Source: DASQHY01 sp035602605 (GTDB lineage: Bacteria > Acidobacteriota > Terriglobia > Acidiferrales > UBA7541). From it: 64,000 nucleotides of DNA. The stretch lies in contig DATNLZ010000127.1 of NCBI GenBank assembly GCA_035602605.1, forward strand, positions 1 through 64,000, written 5' to 3'. A model generated the notes under the pieces. The model saw only the letters and a list, made by a program, of their open reading frames with translations, had not been told where the DNA came from and searched no databases. Below are positions 25,835 to 35,365 of the stretch, one piece after another. A program made the position numbers and the translations under genes. Every line of letters begins with the position of its first letter. Positions within the stretch are counted from its first letter, which is position 1.

Positions 25835-26425
25835 TTAAGGGCGGTAAACGCCATAAACCCATGGAATTCCGACCAAGCCGGGTTGCGACTTCACAAGGAT
25901 CTCGTCGCCACGCTCGAACCTGTCGAAATCGTCGCGATCCACAGCGAGCCGCTCCAAGCGCTGACCTTCGCGCCAGGACTTTACAATCAGCCTGCGGCTG
26001 CCGCGCACCAGGCCGCGCATGTAGAATTTTTCAACCACTACTGTCCGGTGTTCGCGCGGTTGCGCACGGTCAAAATAGCCGTTGATGAACAGCAGTCCGG
26101 AGAGCAGCCAGGGCAACGGAATGAATCCGAAATAAATACGTTTCAGAGCTTCGACCTCGCCACGTTTCCGAGCTCGCCGCTCAATGAGCAAGCCAAGCCC
26201 CAGCACGAAGAAAAAAAAGAGTCCAGCAAAAATGAAAATGGAATCGATCTCGAGAGGCGCATACAGTTGACTGATCGGCACAAAAATTACGGCTCCGAGC
26301 AGGAAGAATGCTGTTCGTTGCATCAATCGCCGCCGGAGCACCACTTCTGCGGCGGCAGATGTGAGTCCGCATGCGGGACACTGGTCGGCGAGGCGCTCCG
26401 CGCCGCAATCAAGGCATCGCGTCAT
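25835..26425 (-). CDS. Zinc-ribbon membrane protein of unknown function
   Basis: A 196-residue protein. It begins with a four-cysteine zinc ribbon (CLDCGAERLADQCPACGL), then a helix pair (AFFLLGAVIFVPISQLYA and IFIFAGLFFFFVLGLGLLI), a charged loop, and a third hydrophobic stretch (IPLPWLLSGLLFINGYF), with a soluble C-terminus that may sit outside. The start overlaps the end of the PilZ gene by four bases (ATGA), a sign of translational coupling. The function is unknown; coupling hints at a link with the PilZ protein. Confidence 0.65.
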   Translation of the reverse strand: MTRCLDCGAERLADQCPACGLTSAAAEVVLRRRLMQRTAFFLLGAVIFVPISQLYAPLEIDSIFIFAGLFFFFVLGLGLLIERRARKRGEVEALKRIYFGFIPLPWLLSGLLFINGYFDRAQPREHRTVVVEKFYMRGLVRGSRRLIVKSWREGQRLERLAVDRDDFDRFERGDEILVKSQPGLVGIPWVYGVYRP

Positions 26426-26808
26426 CGCTGCGGAATGGACTGGGGTCCTGCGGAGGAACCGATCGATTTGTCTGCGAGGCTTCCTAGAAGCGATAACACG
26501 CGGGCCTTACTCTCAGGCTCAGGGATTACAAACGTTACGCCCATGCCGCGCCCCGGTTCAACGCGCCGTACTGAACATTCGAGGCGAACAGGCTGCTCCA
26601 GCTCCAAGCATCCAGCGAAGCCTGCGCCTAGCCACAGCGGATCAGACATTTCGATAAACATGCCATTGACGCTGATATCAGCGAGTCGGCCGCGCAGAGT
26701 GGTGGAGCCCCACTCCAATTTGAGGTCCGCGTTGAAAAAGTAACGCGGAGCATGCCGGCGTTCATAGCGGCGGCCTTCGGACGAAGTCGAGCTAACGAGA
26801 GGTGGCAT
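26422..26808 (-). CDS. PilZ-domain protein
   Basis: A 128-residue PilZ-like protein: the R-x-x-x-R segment is present as RRYERRHAPRYFFNADLKL and the D-x-S-x-x-G motif reads ADISVNGMFIEMSDPLWLG, together the cyclic-di-GMP binding signature. A C-terminal beta strand set (VRRVEPGRGMGVTF) completes the barrel. It may therefore respond to c-di-GMP. The start at 26808 has GGAGG 8 bases upstream and is preferred over a reading from 26838. The stop overlaps the next gene's start. Confidence 0.85.
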   Translation of the reverse strand: MPPLVSSTSSEGRRYERRHAPRYFFNADLKLEWGSTTLRGRLADISVNGMFIEMSDPLWLGAGFAGCLELEQPVRLECSVRRVEPGRGMGVTFVIPEPESKARVLSLLGSLADKSIGSSAGPQSIPQR

Positions 26809-27015
26809 ATGGGGTCCTCCGCAATGGTAGCGGGCCATCTAGTGATGCTATGCAGCGAGCGGCAGCGTGTCAAGAAATCCCCCGTCGGTCATGACGAAAC
26901 GTTAATTCGGCGTTTTATTCGCGAATACATCGCCCGTTCACATGCCCACAAGGACAAGAAAAATCTCTTTTGTGGGCTTTTCGAAATTACAAGGCACCGG
27001 CGTATACTCCTGTGC

Positions 27016-27504
27016 ATGGACCTAAAAGAATTTTTCTTGAAGCACAAAGAGAGTATCCGCGTGCGCACGCTGCAAGTTTTAGGGATGATTCGCCCAGAGC
27101 AATTGAACTGGCGTCCGGAAAAAGATGCTCTGACCATTGGCGAAACCCTGCGGCATTTGTGGGTTTCCGAAGAAGGGGTGAGGCGAATAGCGCTCGATGG
27201 AAACTTCGCCTATTACGAAAAACGGATTCCGCAAGGCCTACGGGCGGTGCTGGGAAACGCGCGGCCGCTCGGTGAAGATTTGGCGAATCTCGAGCGCGTC
27301 CACCGCGACACCCTCGAGGCCGTAGGAAAATTTCCAGGCGAAAAATGGGATGACCAACGTGTCCACGAAGGTCTGGGATTTCGCAGGAAAACGGGCATCC
27401 TGCTCATGGGAATCAACGACCACGAAGTTCATCATCGGGCGCAGTTGATGACCTACTTGCGAATTCTGGGCACGCCCGTTCCGGAAGCAATCGCCCGCAA
27501 ATAA
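27016..27504 (+). CDS. DinB-family protein
   Basis: A 162-residue four-helix-bundle protein of the DinB/YfiT type. The three putative metal-ligand histidines fit: TIGETLRHLWVSEEG (first His), and MGINDHEVHHRAQLMTYLR (two more in the H-E-x-x-H-R-x-Q motif). Such proteins bind nickel or zinc and are thought to be thiol-dependent transferases; the substrate is unknown. The ATG at 27016 is preferred because the first helix starts right after; a longer frame to 26752 crosses the divergent promoter region. Confidence 0.85.
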   Translation: MDLKEFFLKHKESIRVRTLQVLGMIRPEQLNWRPEKDALTIGETLRHLWVSEEGVRRIALDGNFAYYEKRIPQGLRAVLGNARPLGEDLANLERVHRDTLEAVGKFPGEKWDDQRVHEGLGFRRKTGILLMGINDHEVHHRAQLMTYLRILGTPVPEAIARK

Positions 27505-27543
27505 CAAGCTGAATTCACCGCGCGGCCAGCGTCGAGAGTATTG

Positions 27544-28080
27544 TTACTTGGCTGCTTCCTTTTTTCCTCCCGGCAACTCAAAGGCCTGCACATAAATGGC
27601 ATGGTATCCGTTGCTCATTGTGTGCATGCCCGTGACTTTCACTTGTTTGGCCAGCAGCGGGATGAGCGATTCGCGCAGATCGGCTTCGCCATGCCGCCGG
27701 GGATCGTGCTCTTCGGCCATTACGATGTAAAGCGTCTTGCTCGGTGTCAGGACTCCGAACGGCTGCCCATTCTTCAAGCATTCGCTGCCGCAGGGGATAT
27801 GCTTTTCTCCGCGCTTACCGAGCTGCAGATAGCAGCTTACGTCTACCAATTCACCAGTCACGGTGGTCACTTTGCCGCTTTTGAGCACGGCTATTTGTTC
27901 GGGCGTGGTAGCCGCAGCAACTGTAGTGTCAGTCCATTTGGCGGTTTCTTTTTTTCCGATTTCCGTTGGCGGTGTCGCCGAACTTTTTTCTTTTTGGTCT
28001 TGCTGGCCTCGAGTAGCACTGAGTGTGAACGCAATGGCAAAAATAAAAACGGAAATCAAGATCAAGCGAAAATGTTTCAC
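27544..28080 (-). CDS. Small exported cysteine-containing protein
   Basis: A 178-residue protein with a signal peptide (MKHFRLILISVFIFAIAFTL, cut after about residue 24) and a low-complexity linker, then a conserved domain with GELVDVSCYLQLGKRGEKH followed by IPCGSECLKNGQPFGVLT. The C..C-x3-C layout near a G-K-V-V/L-D strand is a recurrent exported family in Acidobacteriota and relatives; it may bind metal or form disulphides, but its role is not known to me. It stands alone on the minus strand. Confidence 0.7.
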   Translation of the reverse strand: MKHFRLILISVFIFAIAFTLSATRGQQDQKEKSSATPPTEIGKKETAKWTDTTVAAATTPEQIAVLKSGKVTTVTGELVDVSCYLQLGKRGEKHIPCGSECLKNGQPFGVLTPSKTLYIVMAEEHDPRRHGEADLRESLIPLLAKQVKVTGMHTMSNGYHAIYVQAFELPGGKKEAAK

Positions 28081-28200
28081 AACAAAATCCTCCTTCGTAA
28101 CAAGTTGTTTTCAAGGCAATCGTTCCAGCTGATATCGTCACCAAGCAACTGTATCTTCGCTAAGCAAAGGGAAAAATGCAATCCCTGTTTGGGAATTGAT

Positions 28201-28998
28201 TCAAGAACCCTCTTTAGGCTTGGCCGGCAGCGCGGCAATGCGGCGTTGCACTTCCCGCTCGATGTAACGACGGAGATTTGCCGGCAGCGCAGAATATGTG
28301 CCGAGCCCTTCGAGGTCGCACGCAGCAAGGTCGGGCAAGACGGCCAAAACTATCGAGAGCGGTGCTGCGGCATGGCGCACGAGAGCAAGCCGAACGTTAT
28401 AAACCTTAGACCACTTTTCGTGGTGCGCAATCGCCGAGACGACTACAGGAGGAAGTTTGTCATGCGCCAAGACCTTCAGTACCTGAGCCTCGTTGAGAAA
28501 CGCGTTGTCTAGGGCAATGGGAACGATTCGCGCATGGCCTTCAGCAAGAAGTGCGCCGGCGACACGCGCGGATGCCCGGCGCGCCAACGTTATTTTCTGG
28601 CCGAGCGGAAGCTGGGGAAGACGCGCCACGAGGATGTTGTCGGCGACGCGCCGCAACTCGGCGGGAACGCCTGGCTGCCGGCTGAGCTGCACTAAATCCA
28701 TAAGATAGAGTTCACGCGCTAGGCGCATGACCACCAATCGCGGCGCGTGCGGATGGAATGCCATGGCGCGCTTGACCCGGTACACACTCATGAAGGCGCG
28801 GCGGCGCGCAATTTGTTGCAGGAGTTCGCCGGACAGATCCAAACGCCTCAGAAGAAGACAGATATGCGACTCGTCCAAGCGCGGATTTTCGAGCAGAGCC
28901 GGAAGTATGTCAGCGCGAGCGGTTTCGACGAGCAGAGGGATTTCTTCGGGCGAGGCGATGCGGGCGCGCGGAGAAGTTGCTTCAACCACCATGGGCAT
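28201..28998 (-). CDS. HEAT-like / DUF2336-type alpha-helical protein
   Basis: A 265-residue all-helical protein without signal peptide. Repeats of about 30-40 residues with patterns such as ARADILPALLENPRLDESHI, ALDNAFLNEAQVLKVLAHDK and LVRHAAAPLSIVLAVLPDLA suggest a HEAT-like solenoid comparable with DUF2336. The start lies inside the end of the sugar-kinase gene, overlapping by 17 bases in another frame, so the two are co-transcribed. The function is unknown; helical-repeat proteins are usually binding scaffolds. Confidence 0.65.
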   Translation of the reverse strand: MPMVVEATSPRARIASPEEIPLLVETARADILPALLENPRLDESHICLLLRRLDLSGELLQQIARRRAFMSVYRVKRAMAFHPHAPRLVVMRLARELYLMDLVQLSRQPGVPAELRRVADNILVARLPQLPLGQKITLARRASARVAGALLAEGHARIVPIALDNAFLNEAQVLKVLAHDKLPPVVVSAIAHHEKWSKVYNVRLALVRHAAAPLSIVLAVLPDLAACDLEGLGTYSALPANLRRYIEREVQRRIAALPAKPKEGS

Positions 28999-29929
28999 TA
29001 CCTGAGGATCCGCGCCCGGCGGCCAAACGCAACGCCAAACGCGCGGCACCCACCGCAGCAGAAACTTGCAGTGAAGTAATTTGCGCGCGCGGCGCTAAAG
29101 CGCACAGAAATTCATCGACTTTCGCATCCAGCAGGGCACTGTGTTCGAAAACCCCACCCATTTTTGTCAAGGAAAAACTCTCGTTTTCCATCTTCAGGCG
29201 GTGAATGAGAGTGGAAACAAGTTCGCCGAGATTTCTTGCTGCGTCTCCAAGTATTTCTTGCGCGATGGTCTCACCCTCGGCAGCTGCTTCCACAACCACG
29301 GGAAACGTTCGCGGGAAAATGCGGTCGGGATCAGCCGCAACCAGTTCGATGAGGTCGTCCCAACTCGATGAGCCGGCAGCGGTGAGAATTCGCTCGCCAA
29401 GGATCGGGATGGGGCTTCCGCAATCGCGCAAACGCAACAGACTCGCGATGGCGCGCCGACCGATGTCGTATGCGCTCCCTTCATCGCCTATCCATGGTCC
29501 GTGACCACCGGTGCGTGCGGTTTCGCCATTGGCATTACGACCAAAAGCCGATGAGCCGGTTCCGGCAATCAAGATAATGCCCGGCGCGGGACCAGCCGCG
29601 GCCTCGAGTGCAACCTCCAGGTCGGAAGTAACGTGAACGAACGAATGCGTAAACGTTTCGCGAAAGAAAGCGGTGAGGCGTTCGGCTACGCCAGCGCGTC
29701 CGGCGCCGGCCATCCCCGCGCAGACAGCAGCGATGTCAGTGGGCCGCAAGCGCGCGGAGGCGAGCGTGGCCGTGGCAGCAGTCGTAAGCGAAGAATAGGC
29801 GCGGTCGAATCCAATCCGCAAAGGGTTAGAGGCTCCGGAAATGCTCCGCGAAGTCACCGATCCGGTTTCGTCCACCAGTACGCATTCCGTTTTTGTACCG
29901 CCACCGTCGAATCCAAGAGCGAAGACCAT
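28982..29929 (-). CDS. BadF/BadG-family N-acetyl-sugar kinase, MurK/NagK-like
   Basis: A 315-residue ATP-dependent kinase of the ASKHA fold. The phosphate-1 motif is LGFDGGGTKTECVLVDE, the phosphate-2 motif is ILIAGTGSSAFGRN, and the G-P-W-I-G-D-E-G-S-A-Y segment (residues about 150-160) is the sugar-binding signature of N-acetylglucosamine / N-acetylmuramic acid kinases. Characterised relatives (for example MurK of Clostridium acetobutylicum) phosphorylate MurNAc and GlcNAc at O-6. Its position near murQ, namZ and a NagZ-AmiE fusion favours a salvage role that yields MurNAc-6-P for MurQ. Specificity between the two sugars cannot be judged from sequence. Confidence 0.85.
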   Translation of the reverse strand: MVFALGFDGGGTKTECVLVDETGSVTSRSISGASNPLRIGFDRAYSSLTTAATATLASARLRPTDIAAVCAGMAGAGRAGVAERLTAFFRETFTHSFVHVTSDLEVALEAAAGPAPGIILIAGTGSSAFGRNANGETARTGGHGPWIGDEGSAYDIGRRAIASLLRLRDCGSPIPILGERILTAAGSSSWDDLIELVAADPDRIFPRTFPVVVEAAAEGETIAQEILGDAARNLGELVSTLIHRLKMENESFSLTKMGGVFEHSALLDAKVDEFLCALAPRAQITSLQVSAAVGAARLALRLAAGRGSSGNAHGG

Positions 29930-30171
29930 GGCGAAAAGGATACGACAGTTTTGGGGCTGGCGCTCCGGGTAATCCTTAGGCCGAGCCCCAAGTACGATTT
30001 GCGAACGCTTCGATTTGCGTTTGCCACGAACCGCAGCAAGCCACGACTCATATTGGAGTGAAGAACCGATCTGGGGACCCGGTAGTTCCGCCAGCCAGCG
30101 AGGATCGCAGGAGAACTCAATGATCGACGGGCCCGCTGGCCACGTCGCGCACTTAAACGGCCACTACAACC

Positions 30172-31011
30172 TCACTTCGGACAATCATCAACACCTTTCG
30201 CGAGACAAAAACGGTCGTACAACACTTGCTCATCACGCAGATAGTCTTGGCGGAGCAGACTGCGGTAAATACCCCATTTGGGCCGCGTGAACGTTGTGCC
30301 ATACCTCCACAGGTCCATATTAGGATTGGCGTAGGAAAAAAGTAAGGCGTCGGTAGCTAGGTTTCGGAGTTCAATGGAATAACTTCCGTTAAAACCGTAG
30401 GTGAGCTTTTCATAAGCTTCAACCCACACACCTTTGAAGGGCGCCAGATCGGTGCTGGCAATCAGAGTCGTCACGAGCGAGGAATCGATGTGAATGAGTT
30501 GAAGAACATCAGGCGTGCCAGCCCGGGAGGTCAAGGTAATCGTCGGTGGACCGGAATCGGGACCGTCTCCGGCCTTGATCTGGTGGATGTGCGTGAAATT
30601 CGGCGACGATTGGAAACCGGCATCAAGCTTAAACCTCCATCGGAAGGTGACCGTGTCACCAAAGAAACCTTTTACATACGCGGGAGATGGTCCGTACGTC
30701 TTGATTTCGTTTCTTTGCCGGTCGAAGTTGATGCACCGGTCATCATCCGGCGTGACATGCATGTGAAATACAAAACTGTACTTCGCAAGATCCGGGTCAA
30801 AGGACTGCGTGATGTGGGGGCCGAACTCCGGGTGGCCGCAATCAGGCACTTCCACAGCAGTTCCGCCAAGCACATTGTTAATCAGGGTGTAAGTGTCCGT
30901 GTCACCGTCTGCAGTTACAAACACCTGTGCGAATAGCTCAGGTGCGCTGAACACGCAACCCAACAGAAGGGAAACAAGCATTCCTACCCTCTTTGTATTC
31001 CTGTGCGCCAT
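30172..31011 (-). CDS. Exported protein, possible polysaccharide-lyase-like fold
   Basis: A 279-residue protein with a signal peptide (MAHRNTKRVGMLVSLLLGCV, cut near FAQ). The body has beta-rich segments with TVTFRWRFKLDAGFQSSPNF and THIHQIKAGDG, then GVWVEAYEKLTYG near the end; the pattern of a concanavalin-like jelly roll with an F-T-H-I-H-Q-I-K strand is like PL20/PL7-type polysaccharide lyases. I do not claim catalytic residues. The start at 31011 is preferred (AAAGGAA upstream) over 31098. It is divergent from the SSS symporter, so a sugar-related role is plausible. Confidence 0.55.
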   Translation of the reverse strand: MAHRNTKRVGMLVSLLLGCVFSAPELFAQVFVTADGDTDTYTLINNVLGGTAVEVPDCGHPEFGPHITQSFDPDLAKYSFVFHMHVTPDDDRCINFDRQRNEIKTYGPSPAYVKGFFGDTVTFRWRFKLDAGFQSSPNFTHIHQIKAGDGPDSGPPTITLTSRAGTPDVLQLIHIDSSLVTTLIASTDLAPFKGVWVEAYEKLTYGFNGSYSIELRNLATDALLFSYANPNMDLWRYGTTFTRPKWGIYRSLLRQDYLRDEQVLYDRFCLAKGVDDCPK

Positions 31012-31367
31012 GATGGAATTCCTTTCGCCATGAAACTCGGCGTTAACGGGAGCGGAAACAGGCACGCCAAACGGGTTCATCCCATAACCGATGTTCACTG
31101 CGCTGGGCTAACCGCCAGCCACAATTTCACCGGACCATATGCGAACTGACAGCGGGTGTCAACCTCGACACCCCGGACACTCGAACCTCGGATCGTCCGT
31201 TTAGCCGCACCCAAAGAGCTTTCGCACGGCGCTTGACGCTGGCATAAACCGACCACTATCATCGCGCCGGTTTTCGGGGCACGGTGCAACCACCGGATGC
31301 ATGGTAGCGGCAAACGAGGCGAACGATACTCTTGATTCAAGGTTCGGCTTAGTGGGGCTCGAGCAGA
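31012..31367. other. Divergent promoter region between lyase-like gene and SSS symporter
   Basis: A 356-base divergent gap. No gene is seen; open frames here lack support. Promoters for both neighbours should lie here, but I could not single out a strong -35/-10 pair. Confidence 0.3.
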
Positions 31368-32831
31368 ATGCGCATTAGTCCAATTGATCTCACCATTGTG
31401 ATTTTGTACTTGGTGGGCATCACCCTGTTCGGAATGCGATTCAGGCGTGGGCAACAGAATGTAAGAGATTATTTCTTGGGCGGGCGCACGGCACCGTGGT
31501 GGGCCCTTTCATTTTCGATTGTGGCCACGGAGACCTCCACGTTGACCATCATCGGGACACCGGCACTCGCCTATGGGGGCGATCTCGGATTTTTGCAGCT
31601 TGTTTTTGGATATCTGGTCGGAAGAATCGTGATCACATTGCTTTTTTTGCCGCATTATTTTCGCGGGGAATTTTTTACAGCCTACCAGCTTATCGAAAAA
31701 CGGTTTGGCGAAAATATGCGTGCAGTCGCAGCTTGCACCTTTTTGGGGACGCGTGCGCTGGCCGAAGGAGTGCGCATCGCAGCGATTGCGCTGGTGGTGA
31801 GCGTGGTCCTGGGCACGTCGGAAAGACCAGCCGTATTTTTTGTGGTGATCCTAACGCTGCTGTATACGTTTGAAGGCGGGATGAAAGCGGTGATTTGGAC
31901 GGACGTGGCGCAACTTATTCTTTATTTCACGGGATCGGTGGCCGCATTTTTTCTGTTGCTGCATCGAATACCCGGCGGATGGGCGGAGATAACGCAAGTG
32001 GCTGCGGCGGCGGGAGGAAAGCTGACCGTTTTTCATTTTGGGTTCAGCCTGACAGAGAAATACACGATCTGGTCAGGCATTTTGGGTGGAACGTTTTTGA
32101 CCATGGCCAGCCACGGTACCGATCAAACGATCGTGCAGAGGCTGTTGGCGGCGCGGTCTGAACGCGAAAGCAAAATAGCACTGCTCTCGAGCGGAATTAT
32201 TATTTTGGTGCAATTCACGCTGTTTCTGGTGATTGGCGTAATGTTGTTCGTGTACAGCCAGCACATCCCTCTTCTCGCCGCCGGAGAAAGAGCGGACCGC
32301 ATCTTTCCTACGTTTGTGGTGCGAGACATGCCGCACGGACTTGCGGGTCTGGTGATCGCAGCGATTCTTGCGGTAGCGATGTCCAACGCCAGCGGCTCGC
32401 TCAATTCTCTGGCCGCTTCGAGCGTTTTGGATTTTCAACGGCTGCGCGGGCGCGAGGCAGACCCGGTACGATTTCTGCGTCTTTCGCGAAGGATGACGCT
32501 GGCGTGGGGAATTGTGCTGATTTTGTTCGGGATGGTGAAGTGGGGACCAGTGCTCGAGGCCGGCCTTTCGATCGCGTCGCTGCCCTTTGGAAGTTTATTG
32601 GGATTATTCCTGCTGGGTACTTTGGATCGACGTGCAACTTCGCGGGGGGCGCTGAGCGGAATGATTGCGGGCTTGGGCGCCATTCTGTCGGTTTATTTTT
32701 ATACCAAGATTGCGTTTACCTGGTATGTGCTGATCGGGGCTCTAACCACATTTTTGATCGGAATGTGTGTCAGCAGGCTGGAAACGCGGCTGCGCGGAAA
32801 TCGGGGAGTATCCGCTGAGCAAAAGGTCTGA
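31368..32831 (+). CDS. SSS-family sodium:solute symporter
   Basis: A 487-residue protein with about 13 helices. The SSS pattern is visible: DYFLGGRTAPWWALSFSIVA near the start (the unwound TM1 with the sodium-site residues), TFEGGMKAVIWTDVAQLILY, and AMSNASGSLNSLAASSVLDF (SSS motif near TM8). Solutes in this family range from sugars to amino acids. Because it is immediately upstream of an APC permease (6 bases) and lies inside a peptidoglycan-salvage block, MurNAc or another amino-sugar is a reasonable guess; an SSS-type protein has been described as the MurNAc transporter of Tannerella. Substrate is inference. Confidence 0.88.
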   Translation: MRISPIDLTIVILYLVGITLFGMRFRRGQQNVRDYFLGGRTAPWWALSFSIVATETSTLTIIGTPALAYGGDLGFLQLVFGYLVGRIVITLLFLPHYFRGEFFTAYQLIEKRFGENMRAVAACTFLGTRALAEGVRIAAIALVVSVVLGTSERPAVFFVVILTLLYTFEGGMKAVIWTDVAQLILYFTGSVAAFFLLLHRIPGGWAEITQVAAAAGGKLTVFHFGFSLTEKYTIWSGILGGTFLTMASHGTDQTIVQRLLAARSERESKIALLSSGIIILVQFTLFLVIGVMLFVYSQHIPLLAAGERADRIFPTFVVRDMPHGLAGLVIAAILAVAMSNASGSLNSLAASSVLDFQRLRGREADPVRFLRLSRRMTLAWGIVLILFGMVKWGPVLEAGLSIASLPFGSLLGLFLLGTLDRRATSRGALSGMIAGLGAILSVYFYTKIAFTWYVLIGALTTFLIGMCVSRLETRLRGNRGVSAEQKV

Positions 32832-32837
32832 GGAAAG

Positions 32838-34247
32838 ATGATGAGCGAAACGCGGCGACTGGAGCTGGTTCGAGCGCTTGGACCCTGGGCGGCGATGGCC
32901 ATCGTCGTGGGCACGATGATCGGCACCGGCATCTTTCTGAAACCGGCGGAGATGGCCCGCCAGGGTGGATCGATCTTCATTGTTTTCGCGGCGTGGGTTG
33001 TGGGCGGTCTGCTTTCGCTATTTGGCGCGCTTTCTTTCGCCGAGCTAGGCGCAGCCATTCCAGAGGCGGGTGGTGAATATGCTTACTTGAGCCGTGGGTT
33101 GGGTCCGGTATGGGGGTTTCTTTTTGGGTGGATGCACTCGATTGTGGGACGCCCAGCTTCGGCCGCATCCATTGCGGCGGGTCTGTTGCGCTTTTGCAGT
33201 TTCCTGGTACCGGCGGTGGCCGCACCAATTTTTACCTGGCATCTTTCACTGCCCTGGCTGGGAAGGATGGACAGGCCGTACGATTTTGTTTTTACGTGGG
33301 CCCAGCCGCTCGCGGTAGCGGCGCTGATTGTCATGACGGCCATCAATTATCTCGGGGTCAGGCTCGGCGGACGCATTCAAGTAGTGCTGACAATGATCAA
33401 AATTGTTTCAGTCTTGGCGGTTGTGGCCGTGGGTTTCGCGCTCTCCGGGAATCGGTCGGGAACATTTCAACCTCTATTTCCAGCGTCACTCGCGGCGGGA
33501 ACGTTCAGCGCGTTTCTGACAGCACTAGCGGCTGCACTGTGGGCCTACGATGGCTGGGAAGATTTAAACCTGGTTGGATCCGAGGTAGAAAATCCACAGC
33601 GAAACATCCCGAGGTCGCTGATTGGCGGTGTGGCGTTTGTGGGCATCGTCTACTTGCTGTTTAGCGCAGCGTGCCATTACGTTCTGCCCTTCGCGGAGGT
33701 GGCAAAGTCTGCGCATGTGGCTTCGGACGTAATCGCAGCGGTTTCGGGACGTGGCGCGGCGCGATGGATCACGCTAGCAATGGTTATTTCGGCGCTGGGC
33801 TCGATGAACTCGTCGATTTTGAGCGGTGCGCGTGTGCCGTACGCTATGGCACGCGACGGACTCTTCTTTCGATTTGTTGCCGGCATTCATCCGCGCTTTC
33901 GTACGCCCGGCCGCGCTTTGATTTTTCAGGGCATCCTGGCCAGCTTGATGGCCTTGACCGGAACATTTGAGGAATTGACTTCCCTTTTTATTTTTGCGGG
34001 ATGGATTTTCTACGGGCTTGCGGTTGTGGCGATGTTCCGAATGCGTCGAACCGAACCCGCTATGCCGCGGCCGTATCGCACGTGGGGTTATCCGTGGGTG
34101 CCTGGCGCGTTCGTGGCTGGGGCGCTCGCACTGACCATCAATATTTTGCTGGAGCGGCCGGTGCGTTCGTCAATTGGGCTGGTATTGATTCTTTCAGGGT
34201 TGATGTTCTACCGGCATTGGCGCAGACGCGGATTGCAGGCTGCCTGA
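32838..34247 (+). CDS. APC-superfamily amino acid permease
   Basis: A 469-residue permease with about 12 helices. The first helix MAIVVGTMIGTGIFLKPAEM carries the G-x-x-I-G-x-G-I-F substrate-binding motif of the APC family; WAYDGWEDLNLVGSEVENPQ (TM6) matches the L-type transporter subgroup, and the sequence ends with a basic tail. It probably imports amino acids or small peptides-derived amino acids. It starts 6 bases after the SSS symporter stop, so both are in one operon, which fits import of both sugar and amino acid parts of muropeptides; this link is inference. Confidence 0.88.
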   Translation: MMSETRRLELVRALGPWAAMAIVVGTMIGTGIFLKPAEMARQGGSIFIVFAAWVVGGLLSLFGALSFAELGAAIPEAGGEYAYLSRGLGPVWGFLFGWMHSIVGRPASAASIAAGLLRFCSFLVPAVAAPIFTWHLSLPWLGRMDRPYDFVFTWAQPLAVAALIVMTAINYLGVRLGGRIQVVLTMIKIVSVLAVVAVGFALSGNRSGTFQPLFPASLAAGTFSAFLTALAAALWAYDGWEDLNLVGSEVENPQRNIPRSLIGGVAFVGIVYLLFSAACHYVLPFAEVAKSAHVASDVIAAVSGRGAARWITLAMVISALGSMNSSILSGARVPYAMARDGLFFRFVAGIHPRFRTPGRALIFQGILASLMALTGTFEELTSLFIFAGWIFYGLAVVAMFRMRRTEPAMPRPYRTWGYPWVPGAFVAGALALTINILLERPVRSSIGLVLILSGLMFYRHWRRRGLQAA

Positions 34248-34308
34248 AGCCACACCTGGAAATGGCTTTTACTGCGGAGCGGTGACTCCGGCGGACTCTG
34301 CGAAACAC

Positions 34309-35259
34309 TCAAGGAGTGGCGTGTTTTGCCAGGGTGGCCGCTCGGGTATTTGTGATTCTTCGGATTCTTCCTGCGGGGACTGCAATCGAGATGGATTGCG
34401 GATGGAATATATGAGCGAGGGTTTCTACGCCGTCGGCGAGACGCGGACCGGGACGAGAGAAGTAACCGTTGGCGTCGAGCGCGAAGACGCTTGCGCCGCG
34501 TATCGCAGATGACGCGTTCCACTCAGGCGGAAACTGCATCGCTCGATATTCTGCGGCCGCCTGGTCGGCGTCGTAGCCGCAGGGCATCAGGAGAATTACC
34601 TCGGGCGCGGCCGCAATCACGTCTTTAACATGAACAGGGAAGGAGCGGTGGTTCGCGCGGGCCAGTACATCCTGTCCGCCAGCGCGCTCGACCATCTCCG
34701 GCACCCAGTGCCCGCCGACATAAAACGGAACGAGCCATTCGAGACAAACAACTTTGGGACGCTCCATGATGCCAGCAACGGCATCGGCTACGGCAGATAT
34801 GCGAGCTTCGAACTGGGTGACGACTTCGCGAGCGGCGTCCGCGCGATCTGCGGCGTCGCCAACGGTGAGAATGTCTTTGCAAACATCGGCGAGGTTGTGC
34901 GGGTTGAGGGAAATAATTTGCGGCTGCGGCTGCAGAGAAGATAGCGCATCGGCTAAATCGTTCGGGGAGGCCGCGCAAACGTGGCACAAATCCTGGGTGG
35001 CGATGACGTCTGGAGCAAGCTCGCGCAGCGCGTCACCATCGACGCGGTAGAGGCTTTCGCCGCGCGCCACAAACTCGCGGACCAGGCGGTCGATTTCGCC
35101 AGGTGCGGCGTCATGAGGGATTCTGGAGCGAATGACAACGCGCCGGGAGCGGGCCTGCGCCGGAAAATCGCACTCGTGCGAAACACCAACAACGCAGTCG
35201 CCTAGTCCCAGCGCGAAAAGAATTTCGGTAGCGGAAGGCAACAGAGAAACAATGCGCAT
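34309..35259 (-). CDS. ABC-type substrate-binding protein, BtuF-like (cobalamin/iron class)
   Basis: A 316-residue class III binding protein. Motifs: RIVSLLPSATEILFALGLGD at the N-terminus, GVSHECDFP, QDLCHVCA and VVCLEWLVPFYVGGHWVPEM, a pattern typical of BtuF-like cobalamin-binding proteins. It starts directly with the mature fold and has no signal peptide at the chosen ATG (35259); an in-frame extension to 35358 also lacks one. No ABC permease or ATPase gene is adjacent. It may therefore work in the cytoplasm or be an orphan. It lies between the APC permease (convergent) and the NamZ gene (same strand). Confidence 0.8.
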   Translation of the reverse strand: MRIVSLLPSATEILFALGLGDCVVGVSHECDFPAQARSRRVVIRSRIPHDAAPGEIDRLVREFVARGESLYRVDGDALRELAPDVIATQDLCHVCAASPNDLADALSSLQPQPQIISLNPHNLADVCKDILTVGDAADRADAAREVVTQFEARISAVADAVAGIMERPKVVCLEWLVPFYVGGHWVPEMVERAGGQDVLARANHRSFPVHVKDVIAAAPEVILLMPCGYDADQAAAEYRAMQFPPEWNASSAIRGASVFALDANGYFSRPGPRLADGVETLAHIFHPQSISIAVPAGRIRRITNTRAATLAKHATP

Positions 35260-35365
35260 ACCCGATACTCTAGCACGAGGGGAATGGCTCATCGACTCCT
35301 GAATGAACATCGATACAGGGATTGGCTCTTCGATAAGGAATGGACCATCTGTAGACAACTTTCTA

